Below are positions 43,737 through 56,121 of a stretch of 64,000 nucleotides of DNA, piece after piece. The notes below the pieces were generated by a model. It was not told the origin of the DNA. It saw only the letters and a program-made list of their open reading frames with translations, and did no database searches. Position 1 is the stretch's first letter. Each line of letters opens with the position of its first letter. A program made the position numbers and the translations under genes. Origin of the DNA: Paraburkholderia terricola (GTDB taxonomy: Bacteria; Pseudomonadota; Gammaproteobacteria; Burkholderiales; Burkholderiaceae); the NCBI RefSeq assembly GCF_900142195.1, contig NZ_FRAB01000006.1, positions 1 through 64,000 of the forward strand, read 5' to 3'.

Positions 43737-45113
43737 GTGGCTAAACCGAAGACGTTGTACATCTGCAGTGAATGCGGCGGGCAATCGCCGAAATGGGCCG
43801 GTCAATGCCCGTCATGCAATGCATGGAACACGCTGGTGGAATCGGTCGCGGAAACGCCGTCCACCCACCGCTTCCAGTCGCTCGCGAAGAGCGCGCCCGT
43901 GCGGCGTCTCGCCGACATCGAGGCGTCCGACGTGCCGCGCTTTTCCACTGGCGTGAGCGAATTCGACCGCGTGCTGGGCGGCGGCCTGGTGCCGGGCGGC
44001 GTGGTGTTGATCGGCGGCGATCCGGGCATCGGCAAATCGACGCTGCTGCTCCAATCGCTCGCGGAAATCGCTGCGCACAAACGCGCGCTGTATATCAGCG
44101 GCGAGGAATCGGCCGCGCAGATCGCGTTGCGCGCGCAGCGGCTTTCGTTGCTGGAGCCCGGCTCGAAGGCGAGCGAGCTGCAACTGCTCGCGGAAATCCA
44201 GCTCGAAAAAATCCAGGCGACGATCGCCGAGCAACGGCCCGACGTCGCCGTGATCGATTCGATTCAGACCGTTTATTCCGATGCGCTGACTTCCGCGCCC
44301 GGCTCGGTCGCACAGGTTCGCGAATGCGCGGCGCAATTGACGCGGATCGCCAAGCAGACGGGCACCACGATCATCATGGTCGGCCACGTGACCAAGGAAG
44401 GCGCGCTCGCGGGGCCGCGCGTGCTCGAACATATCGTCGACACGGTGCTGTACTTCGAGGGCGACACGCATTCGTCGTACCGGCTGGTGCGCGCGATCAA
44501 GAACCGCTTCGGCGCGGTCAACGAACTGGGCGTGTTCGCGATGACCGAGCGCGGCCTGCGCGGCGTCGCCAATCCGTCGGCGCTGTTTCTGTCGCAGCAT
44601 GAGCAGTCGGTGCCGGGTTCGTGCGTGCTGGTCACGCAGGAGGGCACGCGGCCGTTGCTGGTCGAGGTGCAGGCGCTGGTGGATTCGGCCAACGCGCCGA
44701 ACCCGCGGCGGCTCGCGGTGGGCCTCGAGCAGAACCGGCTCGCAATGCTGCTGGCCGTGCTGCATCGGCACGCCGGCATTGCCTGTTTCGATCAGGATGT
44801 GTTCCTCAACGCGGTGGGCGGCGTGAAGATCAGCGAGCCCGCCGCCGACCTGGCCGTGCTGTTCTCGATTCATTCGTCGATGCGCAACAAACCGCTGCCC
44901 AAGGGACTCGTCGTATTCGGGGAAGTGGGGCTGGCCGGCGAGATCCGGCCGTCGCCGCGCGGTCAGGAGCGGCTGAAGGAAGCCGCCAAACTGGGCTTCT
45001 CCGTCGCGGTCATTCCGAAGGCCAATGCGCCGAAGCAGCCGATCGAAGGCTTACAGGTCGTTGCGGTCGAGCGTATCGAACAGGCTATCGACCGGGTTCG
45101 CACGCTCGAATAG
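43737..45113 (+). CDS. radA: DNA repair protein RadA (Sms)
   Basis: This 458-residue protein processes recombination intermediates. It has a C4 zinc finger (Cys10, Cys13, Cys24, Cys27), a RecA-like ATPase with GGDPGIGKST (Lys100), the RadA-specific KNRFG motif (from Lys255) and a C-terminal Lon-protease-like domain (GEVGLAGEIRPSPRGQERLKEA). The GTG at 43737 gives VAKPKTLYICSECGG, the normal N-terminus. The upstream in-frame extension to 43650 is Ser/Pro-rich and non-homologous. The ribosome-binding site before the GTG is weak. Confidence 0.95.
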   Translation: MAKPKTLYICSECGGQSPKWAGQCPSCNAWNTLVESVAETPSTHRFQSLAKSAPVRRLADIEASDVPRFSTGVSEFDRVLGGGLVPGGVVLIGGDPGIGKSTLLLQSLAEIAAHKRALYISGEESAAQIALRAQRLSLLEPGSKASELQLLAEIQLEKIQATIAEQRPDVAVIDSIQTVYSDALTSAPGSVAQVRECAAQLTRIAKQTGTTIIMVGHVTKEGALAGPRVLEHIVDTVLYFEGDTHSSYRLVRAIKNRFGAVNELGVFAMTERGLRGVANPSALFLSQHEQSVPGSCVLVTQEGTRPLLVEVQALVDSANAPNPRRLAVGLEQNRLAMLLAVLHRHAGIACFDQDVFLNAVGGVKISEPAADLAVLFSIHSSMRNKPLPKGLVVFGEVGLAGEIRPSPRGQERLKEAAKLGFSVAVIPKANAPKQPIEGLQVVAVERIEQAIDRVRTLE

Positions 45114-45257
45114 ACGGGGCTTGCGCGCCCGTGCGCGCTGGCGCGACCCGTAATGCGCGGTAAATATCTCCATATTGGTTGTAACCCATCGGACATTCCT
45201 TTTTCCTAAGCTGCGGGGATATTGCATCCCTTCTGATGCCCGAAAAAGGATCGCGCC

Positions 45258-45536
45258 TTGAAACAGTCATATGAAACCGTGGCCGAGCGGCCGATGCAGG
45301 TGCGCGGTTGCCGCGTCTCCGAGCCTATTCGCCAGCCTTGGGGCGGTGCTTGCCGGATCGTCGAATGGATCGATACGGCGGGGCAGATTTCGCGGGGCGT
45401 GGTCGCCGAGCACGCCACGGCCGCCGAGGTGCGAGCCACGATCAATCGTCACGTGGAAGGCCGCAAGCATCTGCTGTACGACGATGAAAAGACACCGCGT
45501 CAGACCTTGCCGCGGCAGACGCCGGCACGGCGCTGA
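45258..45536 (+). CDS. Small conserved-type hypothetical protein (possibly DUF2866)
   Basis: This 92-residue open frame starts with TTG, and AAGGA lies 8 bases upstream. It contains a compact core (MQVRGCRVSEPIRQPWGG, then CRIVEWIDTAGQISRGVVAEH) and a C-terminal basic tail (RQTLPRQTPARR). The core looks folded: alternating strands plus a helix ATAAEVRATINRHVEG. I believe similar small proteins occur next to radA in Burkholderia and may be labelled DUF2866, but I cannot verify that here. Function unknown. Confidence 0.65.
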   Translation: MKQSYETVAERPMQVRGCRVSEPIRQPWGGACRIVEWIDTAGQISRGVVAEHATAAEVRATINRHVEGRKHLLYDDEKTPRQTLPRQTPARR

Positions 45537-45640
45537 TGGTTCGGGGCAGCGGCGTTTGCCTGAACTGCGCGGTGGTAAGCGCTGCATGACTGCCGAGCCG
45601 GTCGACCTGGCTTTTGCCTCACGCCGGTCGAACGCTCCGT

Positions 45641-46768
45641 TCAACCGATAAACCGGTCGTCGGCTTCCGCTTCGTTTTCGCCGCCGCTCGCCGCCGCGAG
45701 AGCTTGCGGATCGAACAGCGGGTGCCGCGCGGCTTCCGCCGGCGTCAGCACCGGCGACACGCAGCAGCCGAGCGGCTCCAGCAACCGCACCCATTCCTCC
45801 AGCGCACGCTTGCCGATCATGTCGGCGAGTTCCTGCGTTAGCGCGGCGGCGTCCGGGCCGCCGATCGCCTGGCCGAGACTCCAGTGGCGCGTCGCCCATT
45901 CGGGCCGGTCGAGCGCCATGCACAGCGTTTCCCAGAACTTCAGTTCGAGCGCGCCGACCGCGAGCCAGCGGTTATCGAGCGTGCGGTACAGGTTGTAGCA
46001 GGGCACCCCGCCATTCAGCAGACCGCCGCCGGCTGCCGGCGCGGCGCCGTCATTGACGAGCCCGACTTGCGCGACGATGTTATGCGCATGCGTGACGTGC
46101 GCCATCGATACGTCGATGAAGCGGCCCGCGCCGCCGCGCGACACGTGCCATAACGCGGCGAGAATCTGCGTGACCGCGCTCAGCGCGCCGCCGAGCAGAT
46201 CCGCGATCTGGAAATTCGGCAGGATCGGCGTGCCGTCGCGGCTCGCCAGTTGATCGAGCACGCCCGCATAGCCGATGTAGTTCAGGTCGTGGCCGGGATG
46301 GTCGACGAATGGGCCGCTCGTGCCATACCCGCTGATCGCGCAGTAGACGAGCCGGGGATTGGCCGCGCGCAGCGTTTCATAGCCGACGCCGAGGCGCTCC
46401 ATCACGCCTGGCCGAAAACTCTCGATCAGCACGTCGGCTTCGGCGGCGAGCGCGCGCAACACGTTGCGTCCCGCCTCTGATTTGAGGTCGAGGCGCGTTT
46501 CGCGCTTGCCGCGATTCACCAGCCGGTAAAACGCGCCGGGCCGTCCGGCCACGCGGTCGCTCGACGACTGCATCATCGCGCGGGTGGGGTCGCCGGCGCC
46601 GGGCGCCTCGATCTTCAGCACGTCCGCGCCGAGTTCGGCAAGCCGCAACGCGGCGACCGGACCGGGCAGCAGGCGCGTCAGGTCGAGCACGCGCAAGCCT
46701 TGCAGCGCGGGCGGCACCGATGACGGCCCGGACGACACCCCGGATGATGTCGCAGATGACAAAGCCAA
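45641..46768 (-). CDS. CaiB/BaiF-family CoA-transferase (alpha-methylacyl-CoA racemase-like)
   Basis: This 375-residue class III CoA-transferase-fold protein has the N-terminal nucleotide-like motif LRVLDLTRLLPGPVAALRLAELGADVLKIE and the catalytic Asp161 in GHDLNY. GHD(I/L)NY is closer to alpha-methylacyl-CoA racemases than to formyl-CoA transferases. It either epimerises 2-methylacyl-CoA or moves CoA between carboxylic acids. It begins with TTG right after GGGAGG, which is too close. A TTG two codons on (46762) gives better spacing, so the start is ambiguous by a few residues. It lies 40 bp after the ABC-F gene on the same strand. Confidence 0.88.
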   Translation of the reverse strand: MALSSATSSGVSSGPSSVPPALQGLRVLDLTRLLPGPVAALRLAELGADVLKIEAPGAGDPTRAMMQSSSDRVAGRPGAFYRLVNRGKRETRLDLKSEAGRNVLRALAAEADVLIESFRPGVMERLGVGYETLRAANPRLVYCAISGYGTSGPFVDHPGHDLNYIGYAGVLDQLASRDGTPILPNFQIADLLGGALSAVTQILAALWHVSRGGAGRFIDVSMAHVTHAHNIVAQVGLVNDGAAPAAGGGLLNGGVPCYNLYRTLDNRWLAVGALELKFWETLCMALDRPEWATRHWSLGQAIGGPDAAALTQELADMIGKRALEEWVRLLEPLGCCVSPVLTPAEAARHPLFDPQALAAASGGENEAEADDRFIG

Positions 46769-46808
46769 CCTCCCGTCGATGCCGGTGCGGACCGCAAGCG
46801 GCGTGCCG

Positions 46809-48755
<1,947 letters not shown>

Positions 48756-48893
48756 GAAGAGGCCGGCTGAAGAAAACCGCTATTTTAGACCGCCGGGGCC
48801 GGCGCCGGGCGCTCAAGCGGCATCGGCCATTCGGCCGACTGTATCGGCACGGCTTTTGGCATAGACTGACGGCTTTCAGAGAGGGGAGAGCCC

Positions 48894-49373
48894 ATGACAT
48901 CGATCTATTCGTTTTCGGCGCGCACACTGGGCGGCGAGGAAGTGAACCTCGAGCGCTATCAAGGCAAGGTGTTGCTGATCGTCAATACGGCGAGCGAATG
49001 CGGGTTCACGCCGCAATACGCGGGCTTGCAGAAGCTGTACGACGGTTACGCGGCGCGCGGGCTGACGGTGCTCGGTTTTCCGTGCAACCAGTTCGGCAAG
49101 CAGGAGCCGGGCGACGCGGCGCAGATCGGCGCGTTCTGCGAGAAGAACTACGGCGTGACCTTCCCGATGTTCGACAAGGTCGAGGTGAACGGGGCGAACG
49201 CGCATCCGCTATTCCGCTATCTGACGGGCGAGGCGCCGGGCCTGCTGGGGCTCGAGGCGATCAAGTGGAATTTCACCAAGTTCCTGATCGGCCGCGACGG
49301 CGAGGTGGTCAAGCGTTATGCGCCGTTGACCAAGCCCGAGGCGATTGCCGAGGACATCGAGAAGCTGCTTTGA
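48894..49373 (+). CDS. Glutathione peroxidase (thioredoxin-fold, cysteine type)
   Basis: This 159-residue peroxidase has the catalytic tetrad Cys36 (NTASECGFTPQ), Gln66-region (PCNQFGKQEPG), and Trp125/Asn126 (KWNFTKF). It reduces hydroperoxides. The absence of a selenocysteine and the short loops suggest a thioredoxin-using enzyme (inference). The ATG follows GAGAGGGGAGAG. It is monocistronic, divergent from the ABC-F gene and convergent with the cardiolipin synthase gene. Confidence 0.95.
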   Translation: MTSIYSFSARTLGGEEVNLERYQGKVLLIVNTASECGFTPQYAGLQKLYDGYAARGLTVLGFPCNQFGKQEPGDAAQIGAFCEKNYGVTFPMFDKVEVNGANAHPLFRYLTGEAPGLLGLEAIKWNFTKFLIGRDGEVVKRYAPLTKPEAIAEDIEKLL

Positions 49374-49420
49374 GTGGCTGCTTTGAGTTGCCGCGTTGAG
49401 TTGCCGCTTTGAGTTGCCGC
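49367..49420 (+). repeat. Short degenerate tandem repeat at the end of the glutathione peroxidase gene
   Basis: Units of the form TTTGAGTTGCCGC (with GCTTTGAGTGGCTG first) recur about four times, and the first unit contains the gene's TGA stop. Copies spaced by 12-18 bp suggest slippage or duplication of the stop-codon region. Apart from this, 49374-49458 holds no gene. Confidence 0.6.
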
Positions 49421-49458
49421 GGAGCGTAAGGCAAGGAACCGGCGCAAATGCAACGCAG

Positions 49459-50913
49459 CTAGAGAATCGGCGCGAACAGCCGCGCCACGTGCATCAACAC
49501 GCGCCGCAGCGCGCTCGCATGCCGGTACTCGTTGCGATCGATTTCGATCGATTCGGCGAAGTCCTCGAGCAGCATCGCCTCAACCTCTTCGGCGAAGCCG
49601 CGGTCCACGGTCAGCACCATGATCTCGAAGTTGAGCCGGAACGAGCGGTTGTCGAGATTGGCGCTGCCGATCGCGGCGGCCATGCTGTCGATCAGCACCA
49701 CCTTCTGATGCAGAAAGCCCGGCTGGTAGCGAAAGATCCGGATACCCGCGCGTAGCGAGTCGTACGCATACAGCTTCGAGGCTTCGAACACGACCACGTG
49801 ATCGCGCCGGCACGGAATCATGATGCGCACGTCCACGCCGCGCAGCGCGGCGAGCCGCAAGGCCGCGAACACGGCTTCGTCGGGGACGAGATAGGGCGTG
49901 GTGATCCAGATCCGTTCGCGCGCCGCGTTGATCGCTTCGACGAAAAAGAGCGAGCAGGTCTCCTGTTTGTCGGCCGGGCCGCTCGGCACCACGAGGCAGT
50001 GCATGTCGTGACCGGCCGGGCGCTCGGCGGCCGCCGGCGCGGCGGGCATGTCGAACACGGGCAATTGCTGGGTCGCCCAGTGCCAGTCCTCGGTGAACAC
50101 GAACTGAATGCTCGCGACCGCGGGGCCGCGCACCTCGATATGCGTGTCGCGCCACGGCGAGAGCGGCGGCCTCGCGCCGAGATATTCGACGCCAATGTTA
50201 TGGCCGCCGACAAACGCGCGCTCGCCGTCCACCGAAACGATCTTGCGGTGATTGCGAAAGTTCAGTTGCAGCCGGTTTACGAACCGGCGATGGGTGGCGA
50301 ACGGATGCATTTCCACGCCGCCTGCGGTTAGCGCCGCCACGTAGCGGTGCGGCAGATCGAAGCTGCCGATGCTGTCATACAGGAAGTAGACGCGCACGCC
50401 TTGTTTCGCCTTCGCGATCAGCACGTCCTTGAACATTTCGCCGAGCGCATCGGCGCGCACGATGAAGAACTGCACGATCACGTAGTGGCGCGCGTTTTCG
50501 ATCGCCTCGAAGATCGCCTCGAAGGTCGCCGTGCCGTTCACCAGCGTGCGCACCGAGTTGCCCGGCAGAAACGGCATGCCGCCGAGCCGCGTGAGCGAAT
50601 GCACGAGCCTTGCGCCGAGCGCCTGCATGGGCAGTCCCGTGGACGAAGCCTGCTCGTCCCACTCCGGCGGGTGGGCGCGTGCGCGCAGCAGTTCGTTTTC
50701 GACGCGGCGCGCGTCCGCATAGCCGGCGAACTTGCTGCGGCCGAGGAACAGGTAGGGCACCAGCGTCAGATAAGGCATCGCGACCAGCGACACGGCCCAC
50801 GCGATCGCGCCTTGCGACGTGCGGGTATTCAGAATCGCGTGGCACGCCGCGACGACGCCCAGGATATGAGCGAGGGCGACCAGCGTGCCGACGTGAAGCA
50901 GGTCGAATTGCAT
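49459..50913 (-). CDS. cls: Cardiolipin synthase (phospholipase D family)
   Basis: This 484-residue membrane enzyme joins two phosphatidylglycerols to cardiolipin. It has two N-terminal membrane helices (about 10-28 and 37-57). Two HKD motifs follow: His222-x-Lys224-x4-Asp229 (NHRKIVSVD) and His402-x-Lys404-x4-Asp409 (HQKVVLID). Each is followed by a GG/GS-x-N block (GGHN and GSAN). The length fits ClsA-type enzymes. It is 115 bp downstream of prmB on the same strand, probably with its own promoter. Confidence 0.93.
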   Translation of the reverse strand: MQFDLLHVGTLVALAHILGVVAACHAILNTRTSQGAIAWAVSLVAMPYLTLVPYLFLGRSKFAGYADARRVENELLRARAHPPEWDEQASSTGLPMQALGARLVHSLTRLGGMPFLPGNSVRTLVNGTATFEAIFEAIENARHYVIVQFFIVRADALGEMFKDVLIAKAKQGVRVYFLYDSIGSFDLPHRYVAALTAGGVEMHPFATHRRFVNRLQLNFRNHRKIVSVDGERAFVGGHNIGVEYLGARPPLSPWRDTHIEVRGPAVASIQFVFTEDWHWATQQLPVFDMPAAPAAAERPAGHDMHCLVVPSGPADKQETCSLFFVEAINAARERIWITTPYLVPDEAVFAALRLAALRGVDVRIMIPCRRDHVVVFEASKLYAYDSLRAGIRIFRYQPGFLHQKVVLIDSMAAAIGSANLDNRSFRLNFEIMVLTVDRGFAEEVEAMLLEDFAESIEIDRNEYRHASALRRVLMHVARLFAPIL

Positions 50914-51028
50914 AGGCAGGCGAAGGATTGGAAAGCGCGCTCCGAGTCACTTCCGGGAGTGTACTCAGACGCGCCGCGCGGCGAGCGACAAGCGTAGCCG
51001 ACCGCCGCGCCCGGCCCGCGATAAACCG

Positions 51029-51913
51029 TTACACCGGCAGATCGGCGGCCTGGATCAGGAACACGTTGTCGTCGCCGGCGCTGGTGGAGAGCCATACCAG
51101 ATCGAGGCCGCCGAACGCCGCCTCGACGTGCTGGCGCTCGTTGCCGATCTCGATCACGAGCACGCCGTTTTCGGTGAGCCAGTTGCGCGCGTCGGCGATG
51201 ATCCGGCGCACGACGTCCATGCCGTCGGCGCCGCCCGCGAGCGCCATGTCCGGCTCGTGCTTGTATTCGGCGGGCAGCTCCCGCATCGACGCCGCGTTCA
51301 CGTAAGGCGGGTTGCTGATGATGACGTCGTAGCGCCGTTCGGCGAGCGGCGCGTACAGATCGCCTTCGAAAAGGGCGATGCGGTCGTCGAGCTTATAGTC
51401 CGCGACGTTGCGCGCGGCGACTTCCAGCGCGGGCGCCGACAGATCGACCGCGTCGATATCGGCGTTCGGAAAGGCATGCGCCGCGAGAATCGCGAGGCAG
51501 CCGGAGCCGGTGCACAGTTCCAGCACTGCGCTCACCTGCTCGGGATCTTCCACGTACGGTTGCAGGCCGTCCTGCAGCAACTCGCCGATGAACGAACGCG
51601 GCACGATCACGCGCTCGTCCACGTGGAAGCGAAAGCCGTGCATCCACGCTTCCTGCGTGATGTACGCGGCCGGCACGCGTTCGGCGGCGCGGCGCTCGAT
51701 CACGTTCAGCACGGCGTCGATTTCGGCCGCGCTCAAGCGCGCATCGAGAAACGGCTCCAGCAGATCGAGCGGCAAATGCAGCGTATGCAGGATCAGATAG
51801 GCGGCTTCGTCGTAAGCATTGGCCGAACCGTGGCCGAACGACAGCCCGGCCTGGTTGAAGCGCGACACCGCGAAACGCAGCAGGTCGCGGACAGTGGAAA
51901 ACGGAAGCGTCAT
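51029..51913 (-). CDS. prmB: 50S ribosomal protein uL3 glutamine N5-methyltransferase
   Basis: This 294-residue class I methyltransferase has an N-terminal helical recognition domain, the SAM loop ELCTGSGCLAI (131-142), the acidic DAVDLS strand and the glutamine-binding NPPY (201-204). The FHVDERVIVPRS strand, typical of PrmB, also separates it from PrmC. It methylates a glutamine of ribosomal protein L3. It starts 16 bp after dapE, so it is co-transcribed with the end of the lysine operon, a linkage common in betaproteobacteria. Confidence 0.94.
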   Translation of the reverse strand: MTLPFSTVRDLLRFAVSRFNQAGLSFGHGSANAYDEAAYLILHTLHLPLDLLEPFLDARLSAAEIDAVLNVIERRAAERVPAAYITQEAWMHGFRFHVDERVIVPRSFIGELLQDGLQPYVEDPEQVSAVLELCTGSGCLAILAAHAFPNADIDAVDLSAPALEVAARNVADYKLDDRIALFEGDLYAPLAERRYDVIISNPPYVNAASMRELPAEYKHEPDMALAGGADGMDVVRRIIADARNWLTENGVLVIEIGNERQHVEAAFGGLDLVWLSTSAGDDNVFLIQAADLPV

Positions 51914-51929
51914 CGCAATTAGTCCTTGT

Positions 51930-53141
<1,212 letters not shown>

Positions 53142-53195
53142 TCAGGCAACGCGGCGAGGCCGCGTGTCGACTTCTTGTTGCGTTCGGGCGTGGCT

Positions 53196-53561
53196 TCACG
53201 CAAACAGCGTTGCGTATTCGTCCGCGGAAAAACCGAGCGACTTGACCCGACCGTTGACCACCAGCACCGGCCGCTTGATCACCGAGGGCTTGTGGATCAT
53301 CAGCGCGATCGCGCCCGACTGGGTATCGGCGGCCGCCTTCATGTCGTCGGCCAGGCCGCGCCAGGTGGTGCCGCGCCGGTTCAGCAGCGCGTCGAGCTTC
53401 ACGTCCTTCAGCCAGTCCTGCACGAGCGGCTCGGTCACGCCGGCTTTCTTGAAGTCGTGGAACTCGAACTCGACGCCGTGCTCTTCCAGCCACACGCGGG
53501 CTTTCTTCACGGTGTCGCAGTTCGGGATGCCGTAGACGACGGTTTTGGTGCCGCGTGCCAT
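53196..53561 (-). CDS. yffB: Spx/ArsC-like thioredoxin-fold protein (YffB family)
   Basis: This 121-residue protein has the ArsC/Spx fold. It has a single N-terminal cysteine (Cys15) in the motif VYGIPNCDTVKKARVWL, with no CxxC. It keeps the C-terminal motif KPSVIKRPVLV with the conserved lysine/arginine pair. YffB members are thought to use glutathione; their role with the dap enzymes is unknown, though the dapD-yffB-dapE order is conserved in many proteobacteria. Its ATG shares a base with the dapD stop (TGATG), giving coupling. An intrinsic terminator follows. Confidence 0.9.
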   Translation of the reverse strand: MARGTKTVVYGIPNCDTVKKARVWLEEHGVEFEFHDFKKAGVTEPLVQDWLKDVKLDALLNRRGTTWRGLADDMKAAADTQSGAIALMIHKPSVIKRPVLVVNGRVKSLGFSADEYATLFA

Positions 53562-54388
53562 CAATCGCCTCGCAGCAGCTCGTTCAGGCCGACCTTGGCG
53601 CGCGTCCTGGCGTCGACCTTCTTGACGATCACGGCGCAGTACAGGCTATGCGAGCCGTCTTTCGACGGCAGGTTGCCCGCCACCACCACGGAGCCCGCCG
53701 GAATGCGGCCATACGACACTTCGCCGGTTTCGCGATCGTAAATCTTGGTGCTCTGGCCGAGGTACACGCCCATCGAGATCACCGAGTTTTCCTCGACGAT
53801 CACGCCTTCCACCACTTCCGAGCGCGCGCCGATGAAGCAGTTGTCCTCGATGATGACCGGGTTCGCCTGCAGCGGCTCCAGCACGCCGCCGATGCCCACG
53901 CCGCCCGACAGGTGAACGTTCTTGCCGATCTGCGCGCACGAGCCGACGGTGGCCCACGTGTCGACCATCGAGCCTTCGTCCACATAGGCGCCGATGTTGG
54001 TGTACGACGGCATCAGCACGACGTTCCTCGCGATGAACGAGCCGCGCCGCGCGATGGCCGGCGGGACCACGCGAAAGCCGCCGGCGGCGAAGTCTTCAGC
54101 GGTGTAGTTGGCGAACTTCGACGGCACCTTGTCGTAGAACTGCGAGTAACCGCCGGCCGGCATCGGCGCGTTGTCTTCCAGGCGGAACGACAGCAGCACC
54201 GCTTTCTTCAGCCATTGATTGACGACCCAGTCGCCGTCCTTCTTCTCGGCGACGCGCAGCGCGCCCTTGTCCAGTTGCTCGATGGCGTGGGCGACGGCTT
54301 CGCGCACGTCGGCCGGCGCGGCCTTCGGCGACAGCTCGGCGCGGTTTTCCCAGGCGGTGTCGATGATGCTCTGAAGTTGTTGCGACAT
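53561..54388 (-). CDS. dapD: 2,3,4,5-tetrahydropyridine-2,6-dicarboxylate N-succinyltransferase
   Basis: This 275-residue left-handed beta-helix acyltransferase uses succinyl-CoA on tetrahydrodipicolinate. Hexapeptide repeats run through about 105-220 ([55 protein letters not shown]). The residue GGxGG block typical of DapD is also present. The length equals E. coli DapD (274). It follows dapC by 64 bp and is translationally coupled to yffB. Confidence 0.97.
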   Translation of the reverse strand: MSQQLQSIIDTAWENRAELSPKAAPADVREAVAHAIEQLDKGALRVAEKKDGDWVVNQWLKKAVLLSFRLEDNAPMPAGGYSQFYDKVPSKFANYTAEDFAAGGFRVVPPAIARRGSFIARNVVLMPSYTNIGAYVDEGSMVDTWATVGSCAQIGKNVHLSGGVGIGGVLEPLQANPVIIEDNCFIGARSEVVEGVIVEENSVISMGVYLGQSTKIYDRETGEVSYGRIPAGSVVVAGNLPSKDGSHSLYCAVIVKKVDARTRAKVGLNELLRGD

Positions 54389-54452
54389 ATGCGTGTTTTC
54401 TGAAGAGTTGAAGTCGGAAGAAGGGATGCGGTGCGGGGGCGTTAAAGCAAAC

Positions 54453-55670
54453 TCAACCCGCGAGCGCGCGGCAAAAGTCGACGATCCGTTGCGCGCCCTG
54501 GGTGCATTCGTCGACGTCGGCGACGAGCGCCATGCGCACGAAATTGCGGCCGGGGTTCACGCCGTGCGCGGTGCGCGCGAGAAACGAGCCCGGCAGAACC
54601 GTCACATTATAGTCGGCGTACAGGCGCTGGGCGAACCCGGTATCCGTAAGGCCCGTGCGCGAGACGTCGGCCCACAGATAAAAGGCGGCGTCGGGCAGGC
54701 GCACGTCGAGCACTTCGGCGAGCATCGGCGTGACGGTGGCGAACTTGCGCACGTATTTCGCGCGGTTCTCGCGCACGTGCGCTTCGTCGTTCCAGGCGGC
54801 GATGCTGGCCGCCTGGTACACCGTCGACAAGGCCGCGCCGTGATAGGTGCGGTAGAGCAGGAAGGCTTTCAGGATCGCCGCGTCGCCCGCCACGAAGCCC
54901 GAGCGCATGCCCGGCACGTTCGAGCGCTTGGACAGGCTCGACAGCATCACGAGCCGCTCGAAGCCGCGGCCGAGCTTGTGCGCCGCTTCGAGGCCGCCGA
55001 GCGGGGGATGGGCTTCGTCGAAATAGATTTCCGAGTAGCACTCGTCGGAGGCGATCACGAAGCCGTAGCGGTCCGACAGCGCGAACAGTTCGCGCCAGTC
55101 GTCGAGCGTGAGCACCGCGCCGGTCGGATTGCCCGGCGAGCATACGTAGAGCAGTTGCGTGCGCGCCCAGATGTCGGCCGGCACTGCCGAATAGTCGCAG
55201 GCGAAGTTGCGCGCCGGGTCGCTGTTCACGAAGTACGGCTGCGCGCCGGCCAGAATCGCCGCGCCTTCGTAGATTTGGTAGAACGGGTTCGGACAGAGTA
55301 CGATCGCAGGCTCGCCTTCGGCATTGCGTTGCGGGTCGATCACGGTCTGCGCCAGGGCGAACAGCGCCTCGCGCGAGCCCGACACCGGCAGCACCTGGGT
55401 GGCGGCGTCGACCGGCGGCAGGTCGTAGCGCTGCGTGACCCATTGCGCGATCGACTCGCGCAGCGGCTGCGAGCCGATCGTTGCCGGATACGCGGCCAGG
55501 CCGCCGAGCGAGGCGACCACCGCGTCGCGGATCAGCGCCGGCGTGGGATGTTTCGGCTCGCCGATGCCGAAGCTGATGTGCGCGAGGCCGGCCGGCGGCG
55601 TGATGTCCTTGAAAAGCGCACGCAGCTTTTCGAACGGATAGGGCTGGAGGGAATCGAGGAGCGGGTTCAC
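54453..55670 (-). CDS. dapC: N-succinyldiaminopimelate aminotransferase
   Basis: This 405-residue fold-type I PLP aminotransferase makes N-succinyl-LL-diaminopimelate. It begins [20 protein letters not shown] at a GTG, the normal DapC N-terminus. An extension of about 47 residues to the in-frame start at 55811 is Arg/Pro-rich and unlikely. It has the PLP lysine in [15 protein letters not shown], the cofactor Asn/Asp/Tyr strand ([10 protein letters not shown] and [11 protein letters not shown]) and the C-terminal arginine motif [11 protein letters not shown]. It opens the dapC-dapD-yffB-dapE-prmB operon, 152 bp after a TATAAT element on the minus strand. Confidence 0.95.
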   Translation of the reverse strand: MNPLLDSLQPYPFEKLRALFKDITPPAGLAHISFGIGEPKHPTPALIRDAVVASLGGLAAYPATIGSQPLRESIAQWVTQRYDLPPVDAATQVLPVSGSREALFALAQTVIDPQRNAEGEPAIVLCPNPFYQIYEGAAILAGAQPYFVNSDPARNFACDYSAVPADIWARTQLLYVCSPGNPTGAVLTLDDWRELFALSDRYGFVIASDECYSEIYFDEAHPPLGGLEAAHKLGRGFERLVMLSSLSKRSNVPGMRSGFVAGDAAILKAFLLYRTYHGAALSTVYQAASIAAWNDEAHVRENRAKYVRKFATVTPMLAEVLDVRLPDAAFYLWADVSRTGLTDTGFAQRLYADYNVTVLPGSFLARTAHGVNPGRNFVRMALVADVDECTQGAQRIVDFCRALAG

Positions 55671-55767
55671 TGGACGGTTCGGGCCTGATCGAAGATGGGC
55701 GTGGACGGATGCAGGAAGATGCCGGCACGCGCGCCGGCGGCAAAGCGCTGACCAATGCGCGAGACAG

Positions 55768-55805
55768 ACAGCAGCGGGACGGCGGTAAAACAGCAGCGGG
55801 ACGGC
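55768..55805. repeat. 16-bp direct repeat
   Basis: ACAGCAGCGGGACGGC occurs at 55768-55783 and again at 55790-55805, separated by GGTAAA. It lies in the leader of the dap operon and has no obvious function. Confidence 0.7.
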
Positions 55806-55832
55806 AGCCAAACGGACGGCGGCGAGCGGATG

Positions 55833-55838
55833 ATTATA
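55833..55838 (-). promoter_or_regulatory. Probable -10 element of the dap operon
   Basis: ATTATA on the plus strand reads TATAAT on the minus strand, a perfect -10 in an otherwise GC-rich region, 163 bp before the dapC GTG. No good -35 was found at the usual distance. Confidence 0.4.
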
Positions 55839-56121
55839 GCGTGGCGCGCATGGCGTAGCGCGTGGCCGTTCGCGGTCCCATCAGCCCTCTCACGACACGG
55901 CGCAGCGCTGACAAGCGGCTGGCCGCGCCGCCCGCCAGGTGGCGCAGCGCAGGCGACGCAGCGGGAACGACGCGAGCCGCCGACGGTTCGCGCAAGAAAG
56001 AAGCAGGAGCAGCAATGGTCGTAGCAGTCGTCAAGACATTCGAGACATTCGGACGAAGCGGGCGCGATAAACCCGCGGCCCCCAACAGCAGCACCGCCGG
56101 CGGTTCCGCAAGGAGCGCGGC

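Larger units (their letters stand above)
55671..56121. other. Intergenic region between dapC and the EamA transporter
   Basis: 451 bp with no supported gene. It holds the likely dap-operon -10 element (55833-55838) and a 16-bp direct repeat (55768-55805). The 55860-56100 segment is GC-rich. Several frames are open, but none has typical codon use or a ribosome-binding site until AAGGAGCGC before 56122. Confidence 0.5.
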
